Shown here: positions 1-7,202 of the stretch, piece by piece
How positions within the stretch are numbered: the first letter of the stretch is position 1
How the letters are laid out: every line of letters starts with the position of its first letter
Notes under the pieces: model-generated
Seen by the model: only the letters and a program-made list of their open reading frames with translations
What the model was told of the DNA's origin: nothing
Database searches by the model: none
Translations under genes and position numbers: made by a program
Assembly (NCBI GenBank): GCA_018242685.1
Contig: JAFEBM010000024.1
Span: forward strand, 1 to 64,000
Reading direction: 5' to 3'
Source of the DNA: Nitrospira sp.
GTDB lineage: Bacteria; Nitrospirota; Nitrospiria; Nitrospirales; Nitrospiraceae
Length of the DNA: 64,000 nucleotides

Positions 1-54
1 GGCTAAATAGAAAACGCTCTAGCGAGTTTCTCAGATGGTATTCGCTATGCCAAG

Positions 55-720
55 TTGCATCAGCAAATCGCGACCCTATTCCCGGACATTCCGTCCAATA
101 CTATCCGTGGCGCGCTGCATAAATTCCGAACCGAGCTCCCGCCAGAAATCTATCAAGCCGCGAAGGGACTCTATCGCCATGTGTCCTTTCGCGAGGAGGT
201 CACAACGTCAGAGATTCTGCTACCGCCAAAATCTGCCGCGCCAAAAATTAAGGAAGACTCGTTCTATGAGCCTTTCGCAGAATGGCTCGTCAATGAACTT
301 GAAGAATGTACAAGCGCAATTGCGGTAGGCGGAAATGTTTTCCGTGATAAATGGGGAACACCCGACGTTATCGGGATTAGAGAAGCTAAAAGAAGCGACA
401 TCATCAAGCCGCCGACCGAGATTGTAACAGCCGAAATTAAGATCGACCTCAACGGCCTCATCACGGCATTCGGTCAATGCTGCTCGTACAAATTGTTCTC
501 ACACCGAGCGTACATTGTCGTCCCTCAGAACTCCGCCGAGGAAGACCTCTCGCGCTTGGACGCGCTGGCACGCATATTCGGCATCGGCTTCATCCTTTTC
601 GATGCGTCCAATCCGAAGCAACCTGGCTTTTCCATTCGGGTACGCGCGTCACGTCATGAGCCGGATGTTTTCTATGTCAACAAATACCTCAAGCTCATTG
701 AGGGTGATCTGTTCGGTTAA
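55..720 (+). CDS. winged-helix plus PD-(D/E)XK nuclease-like protein, probably 5'-truncated
   Basis: The translated protein has a winged-helix-like N-terminus (about residues 1-45, including PDIPSNTIRGAL) and a restriction-nuclease-like core: TPD with Asp104, then Glu127-Ile-Lys129, the PD...ExK signature of the PD-(D/E)XK fold, followed by hydrophobic strands (AYIVVP). It could act as a nuclease or nuclease-like regulator on DNA. The start is doubtful. The only usual start codon is TTG at 55, yet residues that look like the first helix of the winged helix (ALASFSDGIRYAKL) are encoded upstream in the same frame, back to a TAA at 4-6. The gene may therefore have lost its 5' end. It opens an accessory patch of small genes. 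The fold assignment is by motif only. Confidence 0.6.
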   Translation: MHQQIATLFPDIPSNTIRGALHKFRTELPPEIYQAAKGLYRHVSFREEVTTSEILLPPKSAAPKIKEDSFYEPFAEWLVNELEECTSAIAVGGNVFRDKWGTPDVIGIREAKRSDIIKPPTEIVTAEIKIDLNGLITAFGQCCSYKLFSHRAYIVVPQNSAEEDLSRLDALARIFGIGFILFDASNPKQPGFSIRVRASRHEPDVFYVNKYLKLIEGDLFG

Positions 721-785
721 GGTATGAAAGCCTGACCCTATTTGCGCTATTTCCCCATATGAACAGGAACCGGCAGATCCGGCTC

Positions 786-810
786 TTATGCCGATCGGTC
801 TAAACATAGT
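786..810 (+). repeat. TTATGCxGATCGG direct repeat, copy 1
   Basis: This 25-bp block (starts TTATGCCGATCGG, ends CTAAACATAGT) matches 23 of 25 bases with the block at 1816-1840. TTATGCC recurs directly after it at 811-817, so the site contains a short internal direct repeat, as sites bound by tyrosine recombinases often do. It lies just upstream of the gene at 835. Its function is inferred; no recombinase gene is in the window. Confidence 0.6.
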
Positions 811-834
811 TATGCCTCACGAAGAGGCAGCGTG

Positions 835-1146
835 ATGGGCTGGAACCTGGAAGACGCATTCCATGGCGCGATGCTCGAAATCTACGAACGCGCGAAGTCC
901 GAGTGTAATTATACGGCGACGAGGTTCATTCAGATGGTCAACGACCGCGGTGGCTTAAGCGCGGCCAAGCTGCTTCTCGCGGTGCCGCGCATGTCCGAAG
1001 GGTTAACCCGGTTGTGGGAAGAGAAACGATTGGACATCTCAATGGAAGCCACGATACTACGCGAACCGTGGCGCCAATTGTTTACTCCCGACGAGCTGGA
1101 AGTAGCTCGTAAGCGGCTCGAGAACCTCGGCTACACCGATCGGTGA
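835..1146 (+). CDS. small conserved protein of unknown function
   Basis: This encodes a soluble, mostly helical protein of 103 residues with no signal peptide or membrane segment. It resembles small uncharacterised proteins often seen beside restriction and toxin-antitoxin genes; that is recollection of the pattern (an N-terminal AMLEIYERAKSECNY helix, a C-terminal LFTPDEL segment), not a search. ATG 835 is preferred over GTG 832 because GAGG at 824-827 is 7 bases away. It is the first gene after repeat copy 1 and, together with the DUF433 gene, lies between the two direct repeat copies. No catalytic motif is visible, and no function is proposed. Confidence 0.65.
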   Translation: MGWNLEDAFHGAMLEIYERAKSECNYTATRFIQMVNDRGGLSAAKLLLAVPRMSEGLTRLWEEKRLDISMEATILREPWRQLFTPDELEVARKRLENLGYTDR

Positions 1147-1340
1147 TGCGTCTGTGGATTGGCGAGAATTCGAAGTGCTTGCACGCGCGGAGTGACAAAA
1201 CATTTCGTCGTGGTTCTCGAATCTGTGGAAGTGGGGTAAGAGGGTTATTGTGATCGCGGTGGCTAAAATGACGTGAGCCGTTCTCTCAAAATTGCACTCT
1301 GACTTCAATATTTCCTCTTCCCCAGGCTACTCTTCATCCT

Positions 1341-1568
1341 ATGGATTGGAAGAACCGCATAACCATTGATCCCGAGAAACGTGGCGGTAAGCCCTGCATC
1401 GGTGGCCTCCGCATGACCGTGTACGATGTGTTGGAGTACCTTGCTTCCGGAATGAGCGAAGGGGAAATTCTCAAAGACTTCCCCGATCTGACACGCGAGG
1501 ACATTCGTGCCTGCCTTGCCATTGCGGCTGACCGGGAGCGGAAACTTGTGTCGATTCCCCCGTCGTGA
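1341..1568 (+). CDS. DUF433 family antitoxin-like protein
   Basis: A 75-residue protein with the DUF433 signature: an N-terminal RITIDPEKRGGKPCI segment, then MTVYDVLEYLASGMSEGEIL and a helix-turn-helix-like DFPDLTREDIRACLAIAA. DUF433 proteins are DNA-binding antitoxins, usually paired with a DUF5615 PIN-like toxin. Here the toxin frame follows with a 4-base GTGA overlap but stops after 32 codons (1565-1663), so the antitoxin is orphaned. Such antitoxins commonly repress their own promoter; no operator is obvious in the 190 bases upstream. Confidence 0.8.
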   Translation: MDWKNRITIDPEKRGGKPCIGGLRMTVYDVLEYLASGMSEGEILKDFPDLTREDIRACLAIAADRERKLVSIPPS

Positions 1569-1663
1569 AGTTCCTCTTCGATCAGAATCTTTCCCATCGT
1601 CTCGTTCACGCTCTGCAGCAGGAATATCCTGACTCCCGGCACGTCCGCGAAGGACCGCATTGA
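1565..1663 (+). pseudogene. truncated DUF5615 PIN-like toxin remnant
   Basis: GTG at 1565 overlaps the DUF433 stop. It opens a frame beginning MKFLFDQNLSHRLVHALQQ, which is the N-terminus of DUF5615 toxins, with the first acidic residue Asp6. Family members are about 110 residues; this frame ends at TGA 1661-1663 after 32 codons, and the expected later acidic residues are missing. The break is followed within about 25 bases by an inverted copy of the TTATGC repeat, which suggests loss by recombination there. Confidence 0.7.
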
Positions 1664-1686
1664 ATCTATTCACGGGTTGATGTTGT

Positions 1687-1701
1687 GCCGATCCGCATAA
1701 G
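1687..1701 (-). repeat. inverted partial copy of the TTATGC repeat
   Basis: GCCGATCCGCATAAG is the exact reverse complement of bases 1815-1829, giving a 15-bp perfect inverted repeat with about 113 bases between the arms. It directly follows the broken DUF5615 frame. Confidence 0.6.
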
Positions 1702-1815
1702 AACTCGTGAAGAATGATCAGACGGGTGCACCTTGTGGAAATAACGATACAAGGGGCATATGATGTGCGAACGTTCATCGCGGGTTATGCGCGGTAACAC
1801 TGCCGGATGCCGCGC

Positions 1816-1840
1816 TTATGCGGATCGGCCTAAACATAGT
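1816..1840 (+). repeat. TTATGCxGATCGG direct repeat, copy 2
   Basis: This 25-bp block starts TTATGCGGATCGG and ends CTAAACATAGT; it differs from copy 1 only at two positions. A further TTATGC lies at 1784-1789, and GCGCGG...CCGCGC arms (about 1789-1815) can form a hairpin beside it. Copies 1 and 2 bound a 1,030-bp segment carrying the unknown gene at 835 and the DUF433 pair. Confidence 0.6.
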
Positions 1841-1876
1841 TTGGCGACTCCGCGCATTTTCTGTAGTCATCCCACC

Positions 1877-2158
1877 ATGCAATACGTTCTGATTATCCAC
1901 GAGGTCGCGGACTATCCTGTTTGGAAGAAGGTTTTCGACAGCGCCGCCGGCATTCGGAAAGACGCCGGTGAACGTTCTTATCAGATTCTCAAGTATCAGA
2001 ACGATCCAAACCGGATTGTTCATTTCTCGGTCTGGACTTCCATTGAGGACGCCAAGAGCTTTTTCGAGTCCCCTGAACTCGCCAAAATCAGAAGAGATGC
2101 AGGCGTCAAATCGCCTGAGTTCATTTACCTCGAACAACTCGAAGCGAGGACTCTATGA
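1877..2158 (+). CDS. antibiotic biosynthesis monooxygenase-like (dimeric alpha/beta barrel) protein
   Basis: This 93-residue protein begins MQYVLIIHEVADYPVWKKVF, the first strand and helix of the small ferredoxin-like fold shared by ABM-type monooxygenases, cyclases and EthD-like proteins. A second half (IVHFSVWTSIEDAKSFFESP) provides the matching strand-helix pair. Proteins of this type act as dimers, some oxidising aromatic or haem substrates without cofactor, but many are uncharacterised and no substrate can be named here. ATG 1877 begins the recognisable domain; a longer frame from 1760 would add unrelated residues across the repeat. It follows repeat copy 2 and may be a cassette passenger. 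Confidence 0.65.
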   Translation: MQYVLIIHEVADYPVWKKVFDSAAGIRKDAGERSYQILKYQNDPNRIVHFSVWTSIEDAKSFFESPELAKIRRDAGVKSPEFIYLEQLEARTL

Positions 2159-2257
2159 GTTTTCAACACTTGGAAATGTCTCACCATCAGATTGAGAAAG
2201 CGACGGCACGTCGCGCCTCTTACCTGAAGCGTTAGCCATCGGTTGGGCCGGAAGCTG

Positions 2258-2479
2258 TTACTGCTGATTCTGCGCAGACGATCGGTAGGTGTAGTAGAGG
2301 ATGATTCCGGCCAGGATTGAGACGAGAATTCCGAATCCCATCTGTGCCCCGAAGCTCACAGGGCCTACGTAAATCTTATACAATTGCAACAGAACGACCG
2401 GCAGGCCCACTGCCAGAGCGAGCGCGATGAGGTGCCGTCTCTGATAGATGGGCTCACCCGGTTTTCTCGTCCATTTCAT
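2258..2479 (-). CDS. small two-helix membrane protein
   Basis: A 73-residue protein with a basic N-terminus (MKWTRKPGEPIYQRR) and two hydrophobic segments, about residues 17-37 and 45-64, ending in a short polar tail. The positive N-terminus predicts both ends in the cytoplasm. I recognise no family. It is downstream of, and in the same direction as, the TIG-domain protein (gap about 25 bases), so the two may be cotranscribed. Confidence 0.55.
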   Translation of the reverse strand: MKWTRKPGEPIYQRRHLIALALAVGLPVVLLQLYKIYVGPVSFGAQMGFGILVSILAGIILYYTYRSSAQNQQ

Positions 2480-2504
2480 GCTGGAAAACCGCAGACCTGT
2501 TCGT

Positions 2505-3152
2505 TTATTTGACCAAGAATGGCTTGGAATCTTCTCCGGACGCCGTTGTGACGGTTACCATGACAAGGCCCTTACGGCCATCGGTTGGGACCGTTGCTAA
2601 GATGGTAGATTCATTTTCCATCGTAAAGGTGGATGCCTGGCCTGGCCCGAAGGACACGCCTCTCAAGCAGTCCAGCGAGCCGAACTCGGCCCCTGTGATC
2701 GTGACTTTCACACCGGGTTCTCCTTCATCAGGAACAAGTCTTTCGATCTGTGGCGCAACGCCGAAACAGGCGTTGCCCTCCGCCGCAGTTTCAGCTGTTT
2801 GAAACTTCGGTTCGATCTTGGGTTTGGCGGTCTCGGGTTGAACGGTCTCGGGTTTGGCGATCTCGGGTTGGACAGTCTTAGGTTGAACCGTCTCGGGTTT
2901 GACGATCTCGGGTTGGACGGTTTGGGGTGTGGCGATCTTGGGTTTCTCGATCTTGGGTTTCTCGCTTTTGGGTTTGACGGCCTTTGGTTTGACAGCCTTG
3001 GGCTTGACGGTCTTTGGTTTGACGGTCTTGGAGTGTGGTTTGGCCTGTGATTGCTGATCCGCTGCAGGCGCGAGTCCTGGATCGATTATCTGCAAGGACA
3101 GGGTCATGATCCCGATCGAAATTGCTGCCGCAAAAATCGTTAGTTTCTCCAT
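2505..3152 (-). CDS. secreted proline/lysine-repeat protein with a C-terminal IPT/TIG domain
   Basis: A 215-residue protein with three parts. Residues 1-31 form a signal peptide (hydrophobic core AAAISIGIMTLSL, with an APAADQ end). Residues 43-115 are about 15 pentapeptides of the type (T/A/I)VKPK or TVQPE, lysine-rich first and glutamate-rich later. Residues about 130-215 form an Ig-like IPT/TIG domain (APQIERLVPDEGEPGVKVTI, GAEFG, VMVTVTTASG). TIG domains bind ligands or assemble surface proteins. The proline-rich stretch resembles the rigid periplasm-spanning spacer of TonB, but no TonB C-terminal domain is present. The role is unknown; periplasmic or outer-membrane association is inferred. 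Confidence 0.7.
   Translation of the reverse strand: MEKLTIFAAAISIGIMTLSLQIIDPGLAPAADQQSQAKPHSKTVKPKTVKPKAVKPKAVKPKSEKPKIEKPKIATPQTVQPEIVKPETVQPKTVQPEIAKPETVQPETAKPKIEPKFQTAETAAEGNACFGVAPQIERLVPDEGEPGVKVTITGAEFGSLDCLRGVSFGPGQASTFTMENESTILATVPTDGRKGLVMVTVTTASGEDSKPFLVK
2808..3026 (-). repeat. 15-bp tandem repeats coding for KP/QP pentapeptides
   Basis: About 15 degenerate 15-bp units lie in the coding strand of the TIG protein. Units shift from KPK-type to QPE-type along the array, so the array is diverged and probably does not slip often. Confidence 0.75.
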
Positions 3153-3206
3153 TATGTCGTTCCCTTCACTCGGTTAGGCCCATATCGAATTTAACTTCTC
3201 TGTACG

Positions 3207-5096
3207 CTACTCTTCGATCGTCGAGATATCTCCTGGATCTTGCCCAAGCTCTTTGGCTTTCAATACGCGGCGCATGATTTTTCCTGACCGAGTCTTGGGG
3301 AGGGAGGAGACGATATCGATTTCAGCCGGGACGCCGATCTTGCCCAATTCTTTAAGGACCTGATCCTTGATCGACTTGATCAGCGCCGGGCTTTCCTGCT
3401 CCCCCTGTTTCAAGATGATGAAGGCCTTAATGGCTTCGCCGACCGTCTTGTGCGGTTTGCCGATCACGGCAGCCTCAGCGACGGCGGGATGACTGACCAA
3501 GGCGCTTTCCACTTCGGCAGTGCCGAGCCGATTGCCGGCGACTTTAATCACGTCATCCGCTCGGCCCATGAACCAGAAGTAACCGTCCGCATCTTTGTGG
3601 CAGACGTCGCCGGCCGTATAGCAATTGGGAATGGTGGACCAGTAGGCCTTATAACGCTCAGGATCCTTGTAAATGGTACGCATCATGGCCGGCCAGGGTT
3701 TTTTGATGACGGCAAAGCCGCCGGCGTGTGCGGGGAGACTGTTCCCCTCACGATCGACGACGTCGGCTTCAATGCCAAGAAACGGGCGCGTGGCCGAGCC
3801 TGGTTTCAACGGCACGGTGGGAAGCGGCGTGACCATGATCGATCCCGTTTCCGTCTGCCACCAGGTATCCATAATAGGTTTGTCTTCGCCGGTCATACGA
3901 TGGAACCATTCCCAGGCTTCCGGGTTGATCGGTTCCCCCACGCTCCCGAGGATACGAAGCGTTGAGAGATCGAATTTCTTCGGCCAGTCTTCGCCGTAGC
4001 GCATGAGCAGTCGGATCGCAGTCGGGGTCGTATAGAAAATCGAGACCCCATAGCGTTCAATGAGATCCCACCAGCGTCCGGGATTCGGATGATCCGGTTT
4101 CCCTTCCGCAGTCAGAATCGTTGCGCCATTGAGGAGAGGACCGTAGACGATATAGCTGTGGCCTGTGACCCATCCAGGATCAGCTACGCAGAAGTACACG
4201 TCATCATCTTTCAGGTCGAACACATACTTCGTCGTCGTATAGGTGCCGACCATGTACCCCCCATGGACATGAACAACGCCCTTCGGCCGACCGGTCGTGC
4301 CGGACGTATAGAGGATATAGAGCGGGGCTTCGGCATCCAGCTGCTCCGCTTCGCAAACCGGTCGTTCACTCTGGAGCCACTCATTCCAGTCGATTTCCTT
4401 TGGGGCAGAAAGGGGCGAACCTTGAATCTGACGGCGTACGACAACCACATGGTCGATCGTCGGACAGGTCTTCACGGCTTCATCCACGACGGCCTTCAAT
4501 TGGGTAGCCTTGCCGCGGTCGAACCCGACATCGGCGGTGATCACAACTTTGGACTCTGCATCGTTGATGCGGCTGGCGAGGGCAGGTGCACTGAAACCGG
4601 AATAGACGACGCTGTGGATCACGCCGATCCTGGCGCAAGCCAGCATGGCGATAACTTGCTCGGGTATCTTCGGCAGATAGATGGTGACACGATCCCCTCG
4701 CTGGAGGCCGAGTTTTTTGAGGGCGTTGGCGCAGCGGTTTACGTGTCGGTACAGTTCAGCATAGGTGAAGATTCGTTCCTGATCGTTTTCGCCCACCCAG
4801 ATCAACGCGACTTTGTTCTTGCGCCAGGTCTTGATGTGCCGGTCCAGGCAGTTGTAGGTGATGTTGCATCGTGCGCCGACAAACCATTTCGCCCATGGAT
4901 AATTCCACTCCAGGACCTTCTCCCAAGGAGAGAACCACTCCAACTCTTCGGCGGCATCGCTCCAAAATGTTTCAGGGTCCGCGATGGATTGTTTGTATGC
5001 GGTCTCGTAGTCTTTGATATAGGCAGCGGCTATCGTCTTGGCTGTCGGCTGGTATGTCCGACTTTCTTTCAACAGGGTCTCAATCTTTTCGCTCAT
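3207..5096 (-). CDS. acs: acetyl-CoA synthetase (AMP-forming)
   Basis: This enzyme activates acetate to acetyl-CoA through an acetyl-AMP intermediate in the cytoplasm. The 629 residues show the ANL-family signatures: the P-loop YTSGTTGRPKGVVHVHGG, DTWWQTETGS in the active site, AGDVCHKDADGYFWFMGRADDVIKVAGNR around the hinge (TAGD, R, D), and the C-terminal KTRSGKIMRR, whose Lys in SGK is the residue acetylated in other Acs enzymes. Length is normal for Acs (about 650). ATG 5096 (MSEKIETLL) is preferred over a longer frame to 5174 because GGAGAGG lies just upstream and family members begin near here. It is divergent from the caspase-like gene. A role in acetate assimilation is inferred from the family. 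Confidence 0.95.
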   Translation of the reverse strand: MSEKIETLLKESRTYQPTAKTIAAAYIKDYETAYKQSIADPETFWSDAAEELEWFSPWEKVLEWNYPWAKWFVGARCNITYNCLDRHIKTWRKNKVALIWVGENDQERIFTYAELYRHVNRCANALKKLGLQRGDRVTIYLPKIPEQVIAMLACARIGVIHSVVYSGFSAPALASRINDAESKVVITADVGFDRGKATQLKAVVDEAVKTCPTIDHVVVVRRQIQGSPLSAPKEIDWNEWLQSERPVCEAEQLDAEAPLYILYTSGTTGRPKGVVHVHGGYMVGTYTTTKYVFDLKDDDVYFCVADPGWVTGHSYIVYGPLLNGATILTAEGKPDHPNPGRWWDLIERYGVSIFYTTPTAIRLLMRYGEDWPKKFDLSTLRILGSVGEPINPEAWEWFHRMTGEDKPIMDTWWQTETGSIMVTPLPTVPLKPGSATRPFLGIEADVVDREGNSLPAHAGGFAVIKKPWPAMMRTIYKDPERYKAYWSTIPNCYTAGDVCHKDADGYFWFMGRADDVIKVAGNRLGTAEVESALVSHPAVAEAAVIGKPHKTVGEAIKAFIILKQGEQESPALIKSIKDQVLKELGKIGVPAEIDIVSSLPKTRSGKIMRRVLKAKELGQDPGDISTIEE

Positions 5097-5265
5097 GACA
5101 GCGGCCTCTCCTTCTTCAGCGCAGTCCCTTGTGGGCTCGTAATTATGGAGAAAGTCGCGGATGCCTGCAACCATACAGTTGGTCCGAGCTCAGCTCGTCG
5201 TGGCGCCTTGGTTTCTCTCGACTCCGTTCCTTGACACCTGTTTAGGCCGGAGATAGGCTGGCTCG

Positions 5266-6189
5266 ATGAACAGCGTACGACATGTTGGGAAAACCCTGTT
5301 GTTGATGTCCTTATGCCTGTTTCTATCGGGGGCTCACGTGATCGGCATGTTCTCGGTGATCGCCCTGCCGACCGCTGAGGCTCAATCGGGAAAGCCGGAA
5401 GACCTGTACTATAAGTCCTGGGCGATCATCATTGGAATCGAAAACTATGTCTTGGCTCCTCCCATTCCGGGAGCGATCACCGATGCCAAGAAGGTTGCCG
5501 AGGCATTTCGGCGGTTGGGGTTTGATGAAGTGGTCGAGTTCTACGACAAGGATGCAAGCTCGCGACGCCTCCATCAGCTTTTGAACGATATGTTGCCGAG
5601 AAAAGTGGGACGTATGGACCGGCTCGTCATCTTTTATGTGGGTCATGCGGGGTTTATGCAGGACTCCGATGGGCAAGAGCGAGGGTATCTGGTGCCGTTT
5701 GACGCACAGATCAACAACGCCGCGAAGTCGATCACGGTTGAGCACTTAAAAGAATTTACGAGACGTTCGGCTTCCAAACACACGCTCCTGATTCTCGATG
5801 CGCCGGTATTCGGATGGGAGACCACTGCGCCGGCGGAGCTGTCATTGGAAGGACGGATGGCGCCGGAATCGGATACGGATCGGCGTGCGGTTCAGGTCAT
5901 TAGCGCGGCAGGGAAAGGAGAGGCCGCTGTTCGCGTCGAGAAGAGCAGTCGTTTTGTTGAGACACTATTGATCGGGCTGTCCGGTGATGCGGATCTGGAC
6001 GGAAACGGTTGGCTCATGGCTTCCGAGTTGGGGGACTACCTCGTGCGACAGGTCAAGGCGGCTTCCAATGGTGCACAACGCCCATCGAGTCTACGGATCG
6101 ACGGTGATGGAGACACGGCGTTGATCGAAGGACGGAGATCGGCGTTTACGCTTGGCGCCGATCCTCAGACCCCTTCTGAACAGCAATAG
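5266..6189 (+). CDS. caspase-fold (peptidase C14-like) protein lacking the catalytic cysteine
   Basis: This 307-residue protein has a signal sequence (about residues 1-40) and then a caspase/metacaspase fold: KSWAIIIGIENY at the start, VIFYVGHAGF with the expected catalytic His, and a HTLLILDAPVFGWE strand where active members read LLILDACxSG. The cysteine position is Pro, so peptidase activity is not expected. Near the C-terminus GDADLDGNGWL resembles an EF-hand loop. The protein is probably exported to the periplasm. It lies upstream of the lipoprotein genes in the same direction, with a small minus-strand frame between, so a shared operon is possible but not shown. The reading frame stays open for 41 codons past its TAG stop. 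Confidence 0.8.
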   Translation: MNSVRHVGKTLLLMSLCLFLSGAHVIGMFSVIALPTAEAQSGKPEDLYYKSWAIIIGIENYVLAPPIPGAITDAKKVAEAFRRLGFDEVVEFYDKDASSRRLHQLLNDMLPRKVGRMDRLVIFYVGHAGFMQDSDGQERGYLVPFDAQINNAAKSITVEHLKEFTRRSASKHTLLILDAPVFGWETTAPAELSLEGRMAPESDTDRRAVQVISAAGKGEAAVRVEKSSRFVETLLIGLSGDADLDGNGWLMASELGDYLVRQVKAASNGAQRPSSLRIDGDGDTALIEGRRSAFTLGADPQTPSEQQ

Positions 6190-6271
6190 GAGGCAAAGGC
6201 TCAATACGAACGTGCCGTTGCGCTGCGCGGGTTCGAGCAACCGTCAACCAAGCCGATGGCGTTTCAGTGTC

Positions 6272-6484
6272 CTAACTATTCTCGCCACCTTTCAGATAGC
6301 CAAGGCCGATCTTGACCGCTCGACGGGTGATTTCCGCCCAACGTGCCTGGGGGTAAGCCTCGAGGACCGCCGCAGCCTTGGGGTCTTGGATCTCAAGGTT
6401 CAAAATTCTAATGATGCCGTCGTCAATCTGGATGTCTGCCACAGATCTCCCTTCCGAGATACGATGACCGCTCGAAGCGGGCAT
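6272..6484 (-). CDS. small hypothetical protein
   Basis: A possible 70-residue protein starting MPASSGHRISEGRSVAD. It is soluble, with the segment IRILNLEIQDPKAAAVLEAY and a helix WAEITRRAVKIGLGYL. It has no signal peptide. It lies on the opposite strand between the caspase-like gene and the LPP20 gene. Upstream in-frame methionines allow a start at 6556, but those residues look like non-coding sequence. I recognise no family; the helix pattern is somewhat like small DNA- or partner-binding proteins. It may also be a chance frame. Confidence 0.45.
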   Translation of the reverse strand: MPASSGHRISEGRSVADIQIDDGIIRILNLEIQDPKAAAVLEAYPQARWAEITRRAVKIGLGYLKGGENS

Positions 6485-6591
6485 TGCGTTGACTGATAAA
6501 AAAACGCATGCTAGCATAATTTCAGCGTTTTTCTCTGGATATGAGATAGTATACATGCAGCACTATGCCTAGTCACCTCAAGGAGGATTGT

Positions 6592-7158
6592 ATGATCAGG
6601 TCACAAACGATTCATTCAAGGCTGGTCGGCTCCGGTCTTGTCGTCCTTCTCATCATGGGACTTGCGGCTTGTGGTGGTCCTCCTAAATGGGTTTCAAAAG
6701 GGTCCGGAGTCTATAACGAAAAAGACAGCAAGGCCTTTTATGGTGTGGGGGCCGTCGCGGGGGTTCGTAACGCACCACTTGCTTGGGATACGGCTGAGAA
6801 TCGCGGGAGGGCCGAGATCGCCAAGACATTCGAAACTTACACTGGATATCTGATGAGAGACTATGCGGCCTCGACGACCGCCGGAGATTTTACCCGAAAT
6901 ACGGAAGAGCAGAATGTCGAGCGAGCCATCAAAACCATCACGACGACGACGCTCAGCGGAGTCCGGAAAATTGATCAGTACATGGATCCCAAGACCGACA
7001 CCTATTACGTGTTGACCAAATTGAGTTTGGAGGACATGAAGAACAACTTGGAACAAGCCAAAGAGCTGAATTCGCAAGTACGGGACTTCGTGCGGAAGAA
7101 TGCCGACCGTCTATTCGAACGATTGGAGAAGGAAGAGGAAAAGCGAGGCGTTCACTAA
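6592..7158 (+). CDS. LPP20-family lipoprotein
   Basis: ATG 6592 is preceded by AAGGAGG at 6580-6586 and begins a 188-residue lipoprotein. The signal peptide ends in LAAC with Cys27 as the lipid attachment site. The mature part starts PKWVSKGSG, continues through FYGVGAVAG and an AENRGRAEIAKTFETYTGYL helix, and matches the LPP20 family, which includes Helicobacter Lpp20 and the Vibrio flagellar FlgP. It ends in a charged coiled-coil (FVRKNADRLFERLEKEEEK). It is probably anchored in the outer membrane. It is the first of four clustered lipoprotein genes; no flagellar genes are in the window, so a flagellar role is not implied. Confidence 0.82.
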   Translation: MIRSQTIHSRLVGSGLVVLLIMGLAACGGPPKWVSKGSGVYNEKDSKAFYGVGAVAGVRNAPLAWDTAENRGRAEIAKTFETYTGYLMRDYAASTTAGDFTRNTEEQNVERAIKTITTTTLSGVRKIDQYMDPKTDTYYVLTKLSLEDMKNNLEQAKELNSQVRDFVRKNADRLFERLEKEEEKRGVH

Positions 7159-7202
7159 GCCCACATGGCGAATGCGAGTCCACCTCTTTTCGGAGGTTCA
7201 CC

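Noticed and set aside
1680-1845. Integron attC site formed by the inverted TTATGC arms
   Set aside because: Arms resemble paired sites, but the GTTRRRY/RYYYAAC core pairs of attC are not complete and no integron integrase is seen; treated as a recombinase-type repeat instead.
2808-3026. CRISPR array
   Set aside because: The repeat is 15 bp, without spacers, and codes for the KP pentapeptides of the TIG protein.
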